Positions 6,850 through 13,221 of a DNA stretch of 21,833 nucleotides are shown here, one piece after another. The notes under the pieces were generated by a model. The model worked only from the letters and a program-made list of their open reading frames with translations, had not been told where the DNA came from and searched no databases. Both the position numbers and the translations under genes were made by a program. Numbering within the stretch: position 1 is the stretch's first letter; each line of letters opens with the position of its first letter. This stretch comes from DASTQL01 sp035761805 (GTDB taxonomy: Bacteria > Actinomycetota > Actinomycetes > Jiangellales > Jiangellaceae). The stretch is taken from contig DASTQL010000229.1 in the NCBI GenBank assembly GCA_035761805.1, forward strand, positions 1 to 21,833, read 5' to 3'.

Positions 6850-6927
6850 CTCAGGACCGGTGATCAGCCGGTGGGTCGGGGGAGCACCCACCGACGTCCG
6901 GCCCCGCAACATGATCCCGGTCCTGAG
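6850..6927. terminator. Nested inverted repeats between convergent genes
   Basis: An outer perfect 11-bp inverted repeat (CTCAGGACCGG at 6850-6860, CCGGTCCTGAG at 6917-6927) encloses an inner 8-bp hairpin (CGGTGGGT 6869-6876, ACCCACCG 6886-6893). It lies between the stops of the SixA-like gene (6818) and the LuxR gene (6939), the place for a bidirectional terminator. No T-tract follows the stem on either strand, so termination by this structure is an inference. Confidence 0.45.
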
Positions 6928-6938
6928 CCCTCGCCCGA

Positions 6939-7864
6939 TCAGGCCCCGAACGCTCGCGCCAGCAGCTCGGCCCGGCCGTGCACGGACGTCTTCGCGAACA
7001 CGGCCTTGAGGTGGTCCTGGACGGTGCTCTCGGAGAGAGCGAGCAGGTGGGCGATGTGGCGGGTGTCGGTCCCGGTGGCGAGCTGGTGGACCAGTTGGGT
7101 CTCACGCGGACTGAGTGCGAAGCAGCGGGTGAACAGGTCGAGCCGATCGGCCGTTGAGGTCAGCTCGAGGGTGACGGTGATGTCCGGTTCCGATGCCGAT
7201 GCTCGTGCGGGATCCGTGCCGCGCTCGTCGTCAGCCACACGTCGTCCCCCAGGTGGACGCGGGCCCGGGGCGGGTTCCCGTCGACGCCGGTCTCGACCGC
7301 GAGCAGCTGCGCCGCGACGTTGTACGAGCCGGCGGGGACCGCTCGGGCCCCCTCGCGCGGTGGGACGAGCCGCTCCAGGTACCGGTCTGTCTGCGGGGTC
7401 CGCGCCCGTACCTCGAGGCGGGGAGACAGCAGGAGCACGACGGGCCCGGGAACCGCGCCCGCCCGGCGCCTCGTCGAGAGGGTGGAGGCCTGCGCGTGCC
7501 GCAACGCAGCCGTGACCATCGGCCCGAGCTGACCAAGGAATCGCACCTCGTCCGGGGCGAATGGCAGACCGGGTGCCACACGCCAGAGGTCGAGGAAGCC
7601 CCAGCACCCGTACCGTTCCGGAAGACCTGTCCGGTACTTCAGGCCGACCAGGGTCGGCAGCTCCGCCAGGAAGGGGACGTCGGCCAGGGGTGAGGACCCC
7701 ACCGACGTCTCCGGATCCGTCATGAGCCACGCGTGTGCGTCGAACGGCACGCACCGGCTGACCTGCTCGAGGACCTCGTGACGGAGGGCGCGATCGTCGG
7801 CACCGGTTGCGCAGATCGCGGCGATCCGGCGGAGTACCTGCCCCTCGACCGCGCGTCGCGGCAC
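6939..7864 (-). pseudogene. LuxR family transcriptional regulator with GAF-like N-terminus, frameshifted
   Basis: Two minus-strand frames together make one regulator of about 308 aa. From GTG 7864 the first frame gives an N-terminal GAF-like sensor (VLRRIAAICATG..., FDAHAWLMTDPET..., YGCWGFLDLWR...) and a linker ending VWLTTSAARI. The rest continues in another frame from near 7205: SEPDITVTLELTS, then a LuxR helix-turn-helix with LSPRETQLVHQLATG and SESTVQDHLKAVFAKTSV, stopping at 6939. The total span is 926 nt, one short of a multiple of three, so one base appears lost between about 7195 and 7213. A -10 box TACGAT sits 6 nt before the GTG, so the gene looks leaderless and its promoter intact. 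It could be a recent mutation or a sequence error. Faces the broken gene at 8012. Confidence 0.78.
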
Positions 7865-7870
7865 GTCGCG

Positions 7871-7876
7871 ATCGTA
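7871..7876 (-). promoter_or_regulatory. -10 box of the LuxR gene (leaderless)
   Basis: TACGAT on the minus strand fits TANNNT and ends 6 nt before GTG 7864; no ribosome site lies between. It supports the chosen start of the regulator. Confidence 0.5.
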
Positions 7877-8011
7877 GGCCGGCGGCTGCCGGAGGCCCTG
7901 GCGACCATGCGGGCTGCAGTGCCCCAGGAAGCAGGGATGCCCCGCCGACGTTCATCACGCCTGCCGTCCGGGGGTGAACACCTCGACCTGGGACCTTGGA
8001 GGCAGCCCGAC

Positions 8012-8497
8012 ATGACCACCCTGCACATCGAGCACGCCGTGACCGACTACGACACCCGGAAAGCAGCCTTCGACCGGTTCGCCGAGGTCCGTGGCCGCTC
8101 GGGAGTGCGCCGACATCGCGTCCAGTCCCCGGTGGACGACCCGGCCGACGATTGCTCACCGGTCGAGATCACCGTGCGGGCGCGGTGCCGCTCCGCGGGA
8201 GCATGGGCACACGGTGATCATCACGGCTCCGGCTTGCCCTCGCGGGCAAGATCACCGTGGGCGCACCGTCCCGCCACCCGGGACCCGAGCCACATGCCGA
8301 TCAGCCGGCGGACAGCCGGCCTCTCCGGCCGCTACGGGGTCATGGCGGCCAGCGTAGGCGCTCCCGAATCCACAGCGAGCACGACGGCAGTCAACCCCAC
8401 CACGCGCCGCAGCCGCGCGGCCACGCGCTCACCTGCCGCGGGTGGTCCGTCGACGGTGACCCGGACGGTGATGACGCCGTCTGCGTCCACGCGGTAG
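8012..8497 (+). pseudogene. Truncated small conserved protein, C-terminal half replaced
   Basis: ATG 8012 has a good ribosome site (TTGGAGG, 7 nt away). The first ~45 residues look like a small actinobacterial protein of the dimeric alpha-beta barrel type: TLHIEHAVTDYDTRKAAF and DRFAEVRGRSGVRRHRVQ, ending in SPVDDPAD. Intact relatives, as I remember them, continue with a beta-strand and are about 100 aa. Here similarity stops near 8150 in all three frames. The frame stays open to 8497, but that tail is Arg/Ser/Pro-rich, crosses the hairpin at 8210-8259, and runs antisense into the real gene at 8332-8592, so it is unlikely to be native. I read this as a gene whose 3' half was deleted. It is divergent from the broken LuxR gene, perhaps its former target. 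Confidence 0.42.
8166..8259. repeat. Three copies of ATCACCGTG with a compound hairpin
   Basis: AGATCACCGTG occurs at 8166-8176 and 8249-8259 as a direct repeat, and CACGGTGAT at 8210-8218 is an inverted copy. The last two form the outer stem of a structure whose inside holds a perfect 7-bp hairpin (CTTGCCC 8233-8239, loop TCGC, GGGCAAG 8244-8250). It lies where the gene starting at 8012 loses its family similarity. No transposase is nearby. Confidence 0.5.
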
Positions 8498-8592
8498 TCC
8501 AAGCCGCTCACCGGGAACGGGTTGGCCACGACCGCCACACGAGCCAGCATGCCGGGACCATGCACCCCCCGACAGGTGACGACGGCGCTCAC
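8332..8592 (-). CDS. Small ACT-like protein coupled to cimA
   Basis: An 86-aa protein read from GTG 8592, which overlaps the cimA stop as GTGA, so it is translated by coupling. Residues 15-75 follow the pattern of the ACT domain of acetolactate synthase small subunits: MLARVAVVANPF, a second strand YRVDADGVITVRVTVDG, a helix ERVAARLRRVVG and a last strand TAVVLAVDSG. ACT domains bind amino acids and control linked enzymes. It lacks the second domain of IlvN, so it is more like IlvM in size. No membrane segment or signal peptide. The fold call comes from the pattern of hydrophobic residues, not from invariant motifs. Position suggests a role with citramalate synthase or with acetolactate synthase encoded elsewhere; this is inference. 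Confidence 0.7.
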   Translation of the reverse strand: MSAVVTCRGVHGPGMLARVAVVANPFPVSGLDYRVDADGVITVRVTVDGPPAAGERVAARLRRVVGLTAVVLAVDSGAPTLAAMTP

Positions 8593-10178
8593 CGCAGCGG
8601 CTCCACACCCGCCCGCAGCAACCCGTAGGTCACCCCGTCACGGAGCGCCTGCCAGGACGCCTCGACGATGTTGGCGCCCACGCCGACCGTCTCCCACGAG
8701 GTGGTGCCGTCGCTGGTCTCGACGAGGACGCGGGTGACCGCGTCGGTGCCGTGCGCGGCGTCGAGGATGCGGACCTTGTAGTCGATGAGCTCGAGCTTGC
8801 CGATCTCGGGGTGCAGCTGCCCGATCGCCAGCCGCAGCGCGTGGTCGAGCGCGTTGACCGGTCCGTTGCCCTCGCCGGTGGCCACGATCCGCTCGCCGCC
8901 GGCACGCAGCTTGACGGTGGCCTCGCTCACCGCCTCCCCGCCCGGCCGCGACTCGGTGATGACCCGCCAGGACTCCACGTCGTAGTAGCTGGGCCGTCGC
9001 CCGTCGACCTCTTCGCGCAGCAGCAGCTCGAAGGAAGCGTCGGCCGCCTCGAACGTGTAGCCCGCGGCCTCCAGGTCCTTGACCCGTGCGGTCACCCTCC
9101 CGAGCCGCTCACGGTCCTGCGAGAGGTCGAAGCCGAGCTCGCGCCCCTTGAGCTCGATGCTCGCGCGGCCTGCCATGTCCGAGACGAGCATCCGCATGTC
9201 GTTGCCGACCCGCTCCGGCCGTACGTGCTGGTAGAGGTCGGGGTCCACCTTGACGGCGCTGGCGTGCAGGCCCGCCTTGTGCGCGAAGGCGCTGGCCCCC
9301 ACGTACGGCTGGCGGGAGTACGGGACGACGTTGGTCACCTCGGAGACCGCGTGGGCGACCCGGGTGGCTTCGCGCAGGCGGCCGTCGGGCAGGACCTCGC
9401 GCCCGAGCTTGAGCTCGAGGTTGGCCACCACCGAGACCAGGTCGGCGTTGCCGGTGCGCTCGCCGTAACCGTTGAGCGTGCCCTGGACGTGGCTGGCACC
9501 GGCGTCGACCGCAGCCAGGGAGTTGGCCACGGCGCAGCCGGTGTCGTTGTGGCAGTGGATGCCGACCCGTACGCCGGTCATCGCGTGTGCGTCGGCGACG
9601 ACCTCGCCCACCCGGTCCGGCAGCGTGCCGCCGTTGGTGTCGCACAGCGCCACCAGCTCGGCACCAGCCTCTGCCGCCGCGTGCAGGACCTCCAACGCGT
9701 ACGGCCGGTCGGCGGTGTAGCCGTCGAAGAAGTGCTCCGCGTCCAGGAACACCCGGCGTCCCTCCGTCCGGAGCAGCGTCACGGTGTCGCGGACCATGGC
9801 GAGGTTCTCCTCCGGCGTGGTGCGCAGGGCCAGCTCGACGTGCCGGGAGTGGCTCTTGGCGACCAGGGTGACGACCGGGGCCTTGCTGTCGAGGAGCGCC
9901 CGGACCAGCGGGTCGTCGGCGGCGGCGACCCCGGGCCGACGGGTGGCTCCGAAGGCGGCGAGGGTGGCATACCGCAGGTCGAGCTCGTCGGCCGCGCGGC
10001 AGAAGAACTCCGTGTCCTTGGGGTTGGCGCCGGGCCACCCGCCCTCGATGAAGCCCACGCCCAGCTCGTCGAGGTGCCGGGCGATGGCGAGCTTGTCACC
10101 CACGGAGAGGCTGAGGCCCTCCTGCTGGGCGCCGTCGCGCAGCGTGGTGTCGTAGACGTGGAGCTCGTCGGTCGTCAT
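8589..10178 (-). CDS. cimA: (R)-citramalate synthase
   Basis: A 529-aa enzyme that condenses pyruvate and acetyl-CoA to (R)-citramalate, the first step of the threonine-independent route to 2-oxobutyrate and isoleucine. The DRE-TIM signature DTTLRDGAQ is at residues 10-18, the metal-binding HCHND at 208-212, and GTLNGYGERTGNADL follows. After the linker, the C-terminal LeuA-type regulatory domain is complete (LIDYKVRILDAAHGTDAVTR, then WETVGVGANIVEASWQAL), the site for isoleucine feedback. The N-terminal pattern (GGWPGANPKD, with AKSHSRHVELAL) separates it from LeuA and homocitrate synthase and fits CimA. Start ATG 10178 has a weak ribosome site (GAGCGGGA). Upstream is a leader peptide and terminator (10222-10320), so expression is probably attenuated by branched-chain amino acid supply. 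Confidence 0.94.
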   Translation of the reverse strand: MTTDELHVYDTTLRDGAQQEGLSLSVGDKLAIARHLDELGVGFIEGGWPGANPKDTEFFCRAADELDLRYATLAAFGATRRPGVAAADDPLVRALLDSKAPVVTLVAKSHSRHVELALRTTPEENLAMVRDTVTLLRTEGRRVFLDAEHFFDGYTADRPYALEVLHAAAEAGAELVALCDTNGGTLPDRVGEVVADAHAMTGVRVGIHCHNDTGCAVANSLAAVDAGASHVQGTLNGYGERTGNADLVSVVANLELKLGREVLPDGRLREATRVAHAVSEVTNVVPYSRQPYVGASAFAHKAGLHASAVKVDPDLYQHVRPERVGNDMRMLVSDMAGRASIELKGRELGFDLSQDRERLGRVTARVKDLEAAGYTFEAADASFELLLREEVDGRRPSYYDVESWRVITESRPGGEAVSEATVKLRAGGERIVATGEGNGPVNALDHALRLAIGQLHPEIGKLELIDYKVRILDAAHGTDAVTRVLVETSDGTTSWETVGVGANIVEASWQALRDGVTYGLLRAGVEPLR

Positions 10179-10221
10179 CGTCCCGCTCGTCTCGTGGGGT
10201 GGGTGGGTGCCTTCGGCAACG

Positions 10222-10251
10222 AAAAAGACCCCTCGCGGGTGCGAAGGGTCT
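10222..10251 (-). terminator. Attenuator terminator in the cimA leader
   Basis: On the minus strand arms 10251-10241 and 10236-10226 form an 11-bp stem (one G-T pair) around the loop ACCC, followed at once by a run of T (TTTT, 10225-10222). This is a textbook intrinsic terminator, but it lies 44 nt before the cimA start and after a leader peptide, not behind a gene. It should stop transcription before cimA unless disrupted. Confidence 0.85.
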
Positions 10252-10293
10252 GCGCGCCGGGGGCTGGTGTCGGAGTCAGCCGGCTCGGCGCGC
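10252..10293 (-). promoter_or_regulatory. Leader hairpin upstream of the cimA terminator
   Basis: GCGCGCCG (minus strand, 10293-10286) pairs perfectly with CGGCGCGC (10259-10252), and GGCTG/CAGCC inside the loop can extend the fold. The 5' arm lies in the last codons of the leader peptide and the 3' arm abuts the terminator stem. A ribosome finishing the leader peptide would cover the 5' arm, as in classical pause/anti-terminator hairpins. The precise alternative fold that frees cimA is not resolved by eye. Confidence 0.55.
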
Positions 10294-10320
10294 CTCGGTA
10301 ATGATCAGGACGCTGGTCAT
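10276..10320 (-). CDS. cimA leader peptide (branched-chain attenuator)
   Basis: A 14-aa ORF, MTSVLIITEARRAG, from ATG 10320 to TGA at 10276. The codons Val-Leu-Ile-Ile stand in a row at positions 4-7. It is followed by the hairpin 10252-10293 and the terminator 10222-10251, then cimA. This is the arrangement of ribosome-mediated attenuation: shortage of charged Val, Leu or Ile tRNA stalls the ribosome at codons 4-7 and changes the downstream fold. Comparable leaders are known before ilvB and leuA in actinobacteria. No clear ribosome site precedes the ATG; a -10-like CACCAT lies 7 nt upstream, so it may be leaderless. It is too short to be found by length-based gene calling. Confidence 0.75.
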   Translation of the reverse strand: MTSVLIITEARRAG

Positions 10321-10382
10321 CCCGGGGATGGTGGCACAGCCGCTCGCCTCGTGAACAGGCCTGCCCGCATCGTGGACAGCCG

Positions 10383-11039
10383 TCACAGCGCCGCTGCTGC
10401 GACCCGGAGGTCCGCCACAAGCCCCGCGTACGCCGCGTCGCGGTCGTCGGCGCGAAGCACGGCCGACGGGTGCAGCGTCGCCAGAGCCTCACCGTCCTGA
10501 CCCGCGAAGTCCTCCGGTTGTCGTGCGGACGCCGGCCAGTCCCGCAGCTGCCCACGCTCCTTGGTGACTCGGAAGGACGGCCCGAACAGCGCCTTGGCGG
10601 CCGTGGCACCCAGGGCGACGACTACACGGGGGCGGAGGACGGCCATCTCGGCGACGAGCCAGGGCCGGCACGCCGTGATCTCCGCTGCGTCCGGTGTCGC
10701 GTGGATGCGGCGCTTGCCGGGACCGGCGATGCGGAACTTGAAGTGCTTGACGGCGTTGGTGAGGTAGGCATCCGCGCGGTCGACGCCCGCATCGGCCAGC
10801 GCCCGGTCGAGCACCCGCCCGGCTGGGCCGACGAACGGCTCGCCCCTCCGGTCCTCCTGGTCCCCCGGCTGCTCTCCCACGAGGATCACCCTCGCGGTCG
10901 GCGGACCCGCCCCGAGCACCCCCCGGGTGGCGCCGCGGTAGAGGTCACAACCGCGACAGCCGTCGACGGCTGCCTTCAGCACGTCGAGATCGCGGGTCTC
11001 CGGGACGTACGGGGCGGCGCCGGCCGCAGCTGGGGGCAT
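10383..11039 (-). CDS. UdgX-type uracil-DNA glycosylase/binding protein
   Basis: A 218-aa member of the UdgX group of the uracil-DNA glycosylase superfamily. UdgX excises uracil and then stays covalently bound to the abasic site through a histidine. Visible features: Fe-S cysteines C28 and C31 (CRGCDLYRGAT) and C124 (ACRPWL), motif A GEQPGDQED (55-63), GPAGR (71-75), TNAVKHFKF, the diagnostic KRRIH loop at 109-113 with the crosslinking His113, and motif B LHPSAVLR. All key residues are present and length is normal. Start ATG 11039 is preferred; an in-frame start at 11072 would add 11 residues of low-complexity sequence. It lies between ilvE (51-nt gap) and the cimA leader, all on the minus strand, so it may be transcribed with ilvE. 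Confidence 0.92.
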   Translation of the reverse strand: MPPAAAGAAPYVPETRDLDVLKAAVDGCRGCDLYRGATRGVLGAGPPTARVILVGEQPGDQEDRRGEPFVGPAGRVLDRALADAGVDRADAYLTNAVKHFKFRIAGPGKRRIHATPDAAEITACRPWLVAEMAVLRPRVVVALGATAAKALFGPSFRVTKERGQLRDWPASARQPEDFAGQDGEALATLHPSAVLRADDRDAAYAGLVADLRVAAAAL

Positions 11040-11090
11040 GGATGTCGGTCTACCCCGGCGCGGGGGAGCCACGCCCCGCCGGCGCCCGGA

Positions 11091-12191
11091 TCAGGTGATC
11101 CGGTGCATCCAGCCGTGGAGGTCCTCGGAGCGGCCGTACTGGATGTCCAGCAGGGACCGGCGGATCGTGCTCGTCACCGGCCCGGGTTCGTCGCCGGCCA
11201 TCAGCAGCTCGCCCCCGTTCCAGGCCAGCCTGCCGATCGGGGTGACCACGGCGGCGGTCCCGCAGGCGAAGACCTCGGTGATCCGACCGGTGCGGACGCC
11301 GTCGCGCCACTCGTCGATCTCGACCTTGCGTTCTTCCACCTTGAAGCCGAGATCACCGGCCAGCTGCAGGATCGACCCTCGGGTCACGCCCTCGAGGATC
11401 GTCCCGGTCAGCTCGGGCGTGACGATCGACCCGTCGTCGTGGACGAAGTAGAGGTTCATACCGCCGAGCTCCTCGACCCAGCGGCGCTCGACCGCGTCGA
11501 GGAAGCACACCTGGTCGCAGCCGTGCTCCAGCGCCTCCTGCTGCGGCAGCAGGCTCGCGGCGTAGTTGCCGGCGCACTTGGCCGCCCCCGTACCGCCGGG
11601 GGCCGCCCGGGTGTAGTCGCGGGAGAGCCAGATCGAGACCGGCTTGACGCCCTTGGCGAAGTAGGCGCCGGCCGGCGAGGCGATCAGGCAGTAGGTGACC
11701 TGCTTGGCCGGACGCACGCCGAGGAAGCTCTCGGACGCAAACATGAAGGGACGCAGGTACAGGCTGGCCTCGCCGCCGGTGGGCACCCACTCCCGGTCGG
11801 TCCGGACGAGCACGTCGATGGAGGCCAGGAAGTCCTCGGCGGGCAGCTCGGGCAGGGCCAGCCGCCGCGCGCTGCGGGCGAACCGGGCGGCGTTCTGGTC
11901 CGGCCGGAAGGTCCAGACCGATCCGTCGGCGTGCCGGTAGGCCTTGAGTCCCTCGAAGATCGACTGTGCGTAGTGCAGGACCGCCGTCGCCGGATCGAGT
12001 GGGATCGACGCGTAGGGCCGCACGGCGGCGTCGTGCCACCCCGCGGCGGGCGTCCAGGTCGCCGTCACCATGTGGTCGGTGAAGGTCACCCCGAACCCAG
12101 GATCGGCGAGCACCGCCGCCCGCTCGTCATCGGGCACCGGCCGCTCGTTGCGCTGGATGGCGAAATCGAGGCGGCCGGTGGACGTGGGCAT
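11091..12191 (-). CDS. ilvE: Branched-chain-amino-acid aminotransferase
   Basis: A 366-aa PLP-dependent class IV aminotransferase that makes the last step of valine, leucine and isoleucine synthesis with glutamate as donor. The Schiff-base lysine is K205 in GGTGAAKCAGNYAAS. Other family marks: HYAQSIFEGLKAYR (73-86), YLRPFMFA (145-152), EELGGMNLYFV and the phosphate-binding ACGTAAVVTPIG near the C-terminus. Length is typical of the bacterial/eukaryotic BCAT type II branch found in actinobacteria. Start ATG 12191 has a strong ribosome site (GGAGG 10 nt upstream). Shares strand and pathway with cimA downstream and leuB further away, with udgX between ilvE and cimA. Confidence 0.96.
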   Translation of the reverse strand: MPTSTGRLDFAIQRNERPVPDDERAAVLADPGFGVTFTDHMVTATWTPAAGWHDAAVRPYASIPLDPATAVLHYAQSIFEGLKAYRHADGSVWTFRPDQNAARFARSARRLALPELPAEDFLASIDVLVRTDREWVPTGGEASLYLRPFMFASESFLGVRPAKQVTYCLIASPAGAYFAKGVKPVSIWLSRDYTRAAPGGTGAAKCAGNYAASLLPQQEALEHGCDQVCFLDAVERRWVEELGGMNLYFVHDDGSIVTPELTGTILEGVTRGSILQLAGDLGFKVEERKVEIDEWRDGVRTGRITEVFACGTAAVVTPIGRLAWNGGELLMAGDEPGPVTSTIRRSLLDIQYGRSEDLHGWMHRIT

Positions 12192-12247
12192 GGAGGGCCT
12201 CCAGGGGTCCCTGACGGGCGGGCACGGGTGCTAGGACGTCAAAGCAG

Positions 12248-12253
12248 ACGCTA
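12248..12253 (-). promoter_or_regulatory. Candidate -10 box for ilvE
   Basis: TAGCGT on the minus strand fits TANNNT and would start transcription about 50 nt before the ilvE ATG. No convincing -35 box is seen at the right distance, and a TTGACG lies just downstream rather than upstream, so this assignment is weak. Confidence 0.3.
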
Positions 12254-12293
12254 CCAGCGCCGCCACCGTCGGCCCGGGGCCGGAACCGAGCGG

Positions 12294-13025
12294 TCAGGAG
12301 AGGGTCTCGACGGCCGGTGGCTGCTCCACGGTGCGCGGTGCTGCCGCGAGTTCCCCTGCCAGGGCTGCGAAGGGCAGCAGGAGTGCCAGGTTGAACAGTG
12401 CGGCGGGGGTGGCTTCCGACCCGATCAGGACCGATCCCAGCCAGAGCAGAAGCCCTGTTGCGGCCCACCAGGGCAGTGTGTGGGCTCGCCACATCCCGAT
12501 CCCGAGGATGACGGGCGTGACCAGCGCTCCGATCAGGAACATCAGCAACGCGGCCACCGAGAGCGGGTCGGACCCTGCCTGGGCAAGCAGACGGGCCGTC
12601 GATTCGTGGTCGGGGATGCCGGCCATGTCGGCGAGGGCTTGGTAGTAGAAGGCGTGGTGCATGCTCAGTCCGACGATGGACACTGCGGCGGTCACTCCGG
12701 CGAGCGTGGCGATCCAGGGGCGGGTCCGGTGGATGACGATGACGGCCGCGACGAGCGCCCCGGTCCAGGTGAGGATGAAGGCGAGGTCGAGCCAGGCCGC
12801 GAGGCGCCAGAGCCCGATGTGGGCGGTCACGGCGTCCAGCTGGGACATGACGTCCCGGTAGGTGTCCTCGCTTTCGACCCGGCTGTTCTCCACCTCGAGG
12901 CGGGCCAGTTCGGAGGCGGTCAGCAGGGCTGGAGCTGCCAGCAGGCACGTGGTCAGCAGGCCGCGCTGGAGCCGCGCGGCCGAGGCCGGGTGCGCTGCTG
13001 TCTTGTGTGTGACTGCGCTGTTCAT
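12294..13025 (-). CDS. Six-transmembrane membrane protein of unknown function
   Basis: A 243-aa integral membrane protein with six likely transmembrane segments: about residues 23-41, 77-98, 103-125, 152-178, 181-200 and 204-226. A hydrophilic, acidic extracytoplasmic loop (about 42-68, with ENSRVESEDTYRD) follows the first. The overall look resembles DUF4386-type proteins, but I do not see a decisive motif. Start ATG 13025 has a good ribosome site (GGGAGGA, 4 nt spacing). It is transcribed divergently from the histidine kinase at 13222, and the 196-bp space between holds inverted half-sites, so it is a likely target or partner of that two-component system. Function unknown. Confidence 0.8.
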   Translation of the reverse strand: MNSAVTHKTAAHPASAARLQRGLLTTCLLAAPALLTASELARLEVENSRVESEDTYRDVMSQLDAVTAHIGLWRLAAWLDLAFILTWTGALVAAVIVIHRTRPWIATLAGVTAAVSIVGLSMHHAFYYQALADMAGIPDHESTARLLAQAGSDPLSVAALLMFLIGALVTPVILGIGMWRAHTLPWWAATGLLLWLGSVLIGSEATPAALFNLALLLPFAALAGELAAAPRTVEQPPAVETLS

Positions 13026-13114
13026 GTCGTCCTCCCGGGCACTTGGTCCTGGTCCCGACTCGGCCGCACGAGCCGGGTCGCGTGGGGACGGTAGGCCCGC
13101 TCGACCGCGGCGGC

Positions 13115-13186
13115 GTCAGCGTGACCGCGTCATCGTCTCCGCGTGTGCGCTGACCCGGGGCGTGGCCGGTTCAGCGTCGAAGCTGA
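13115..13186. promoter_or_regulatory. Candidate operator half-sites between the membrane gene and the two-component operon
   Basis: The core TCAGC/GCTGA occurs four times: GTCAGC at 13115-13120, GCTGAC at 13149-13154, and the inverted pair TCAGC-6 nt-GCTGA at 13171-13186. NarL-type regulators often bind inverted half-sites of this sort. The sites lie between divergent starts at 13025 and 13222. Binding is an inference from pattern only. Confidence 0.35.
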
Positions 13187-13208
13187 TGCCAGTCGGTCGG
13201 CGGCGCTC

Positions 13209-13214
13209 TAGCGT
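13209..13214 (+). promoter_or_regulatory. -10 box of the histidine kinase gene
   Basis: TAGCGT fits TANNNT and ends 7 nt before GTG 13222. The spacer GGGAGGC looks like a ribosome site but abuts the GTG, too close to work normally, so a leaderless start fits better. Confidence 0.5.
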
Positions 13215-13221
13215 GGGAGGC

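Noticed and set aside
8751..10301. A 516-codon plus-strand open frame opposite cimA and running over its leader
   Set aside because: It has no domain and mirrors the codon bias of cimA on the other strand; the cimA frame has all catalytic motifs.
10470..13094. A very long plus-strand open frame (874 codons) opposite udgX, ilvE and the membrane protein gene
   Set aside because: Its product is low-complexity (Gly, Arg, Asp, His, Gln), has no recognisable domain, and lies antisense to three well-supported genes. Long stop-free antisense frames are normal at this GC content.
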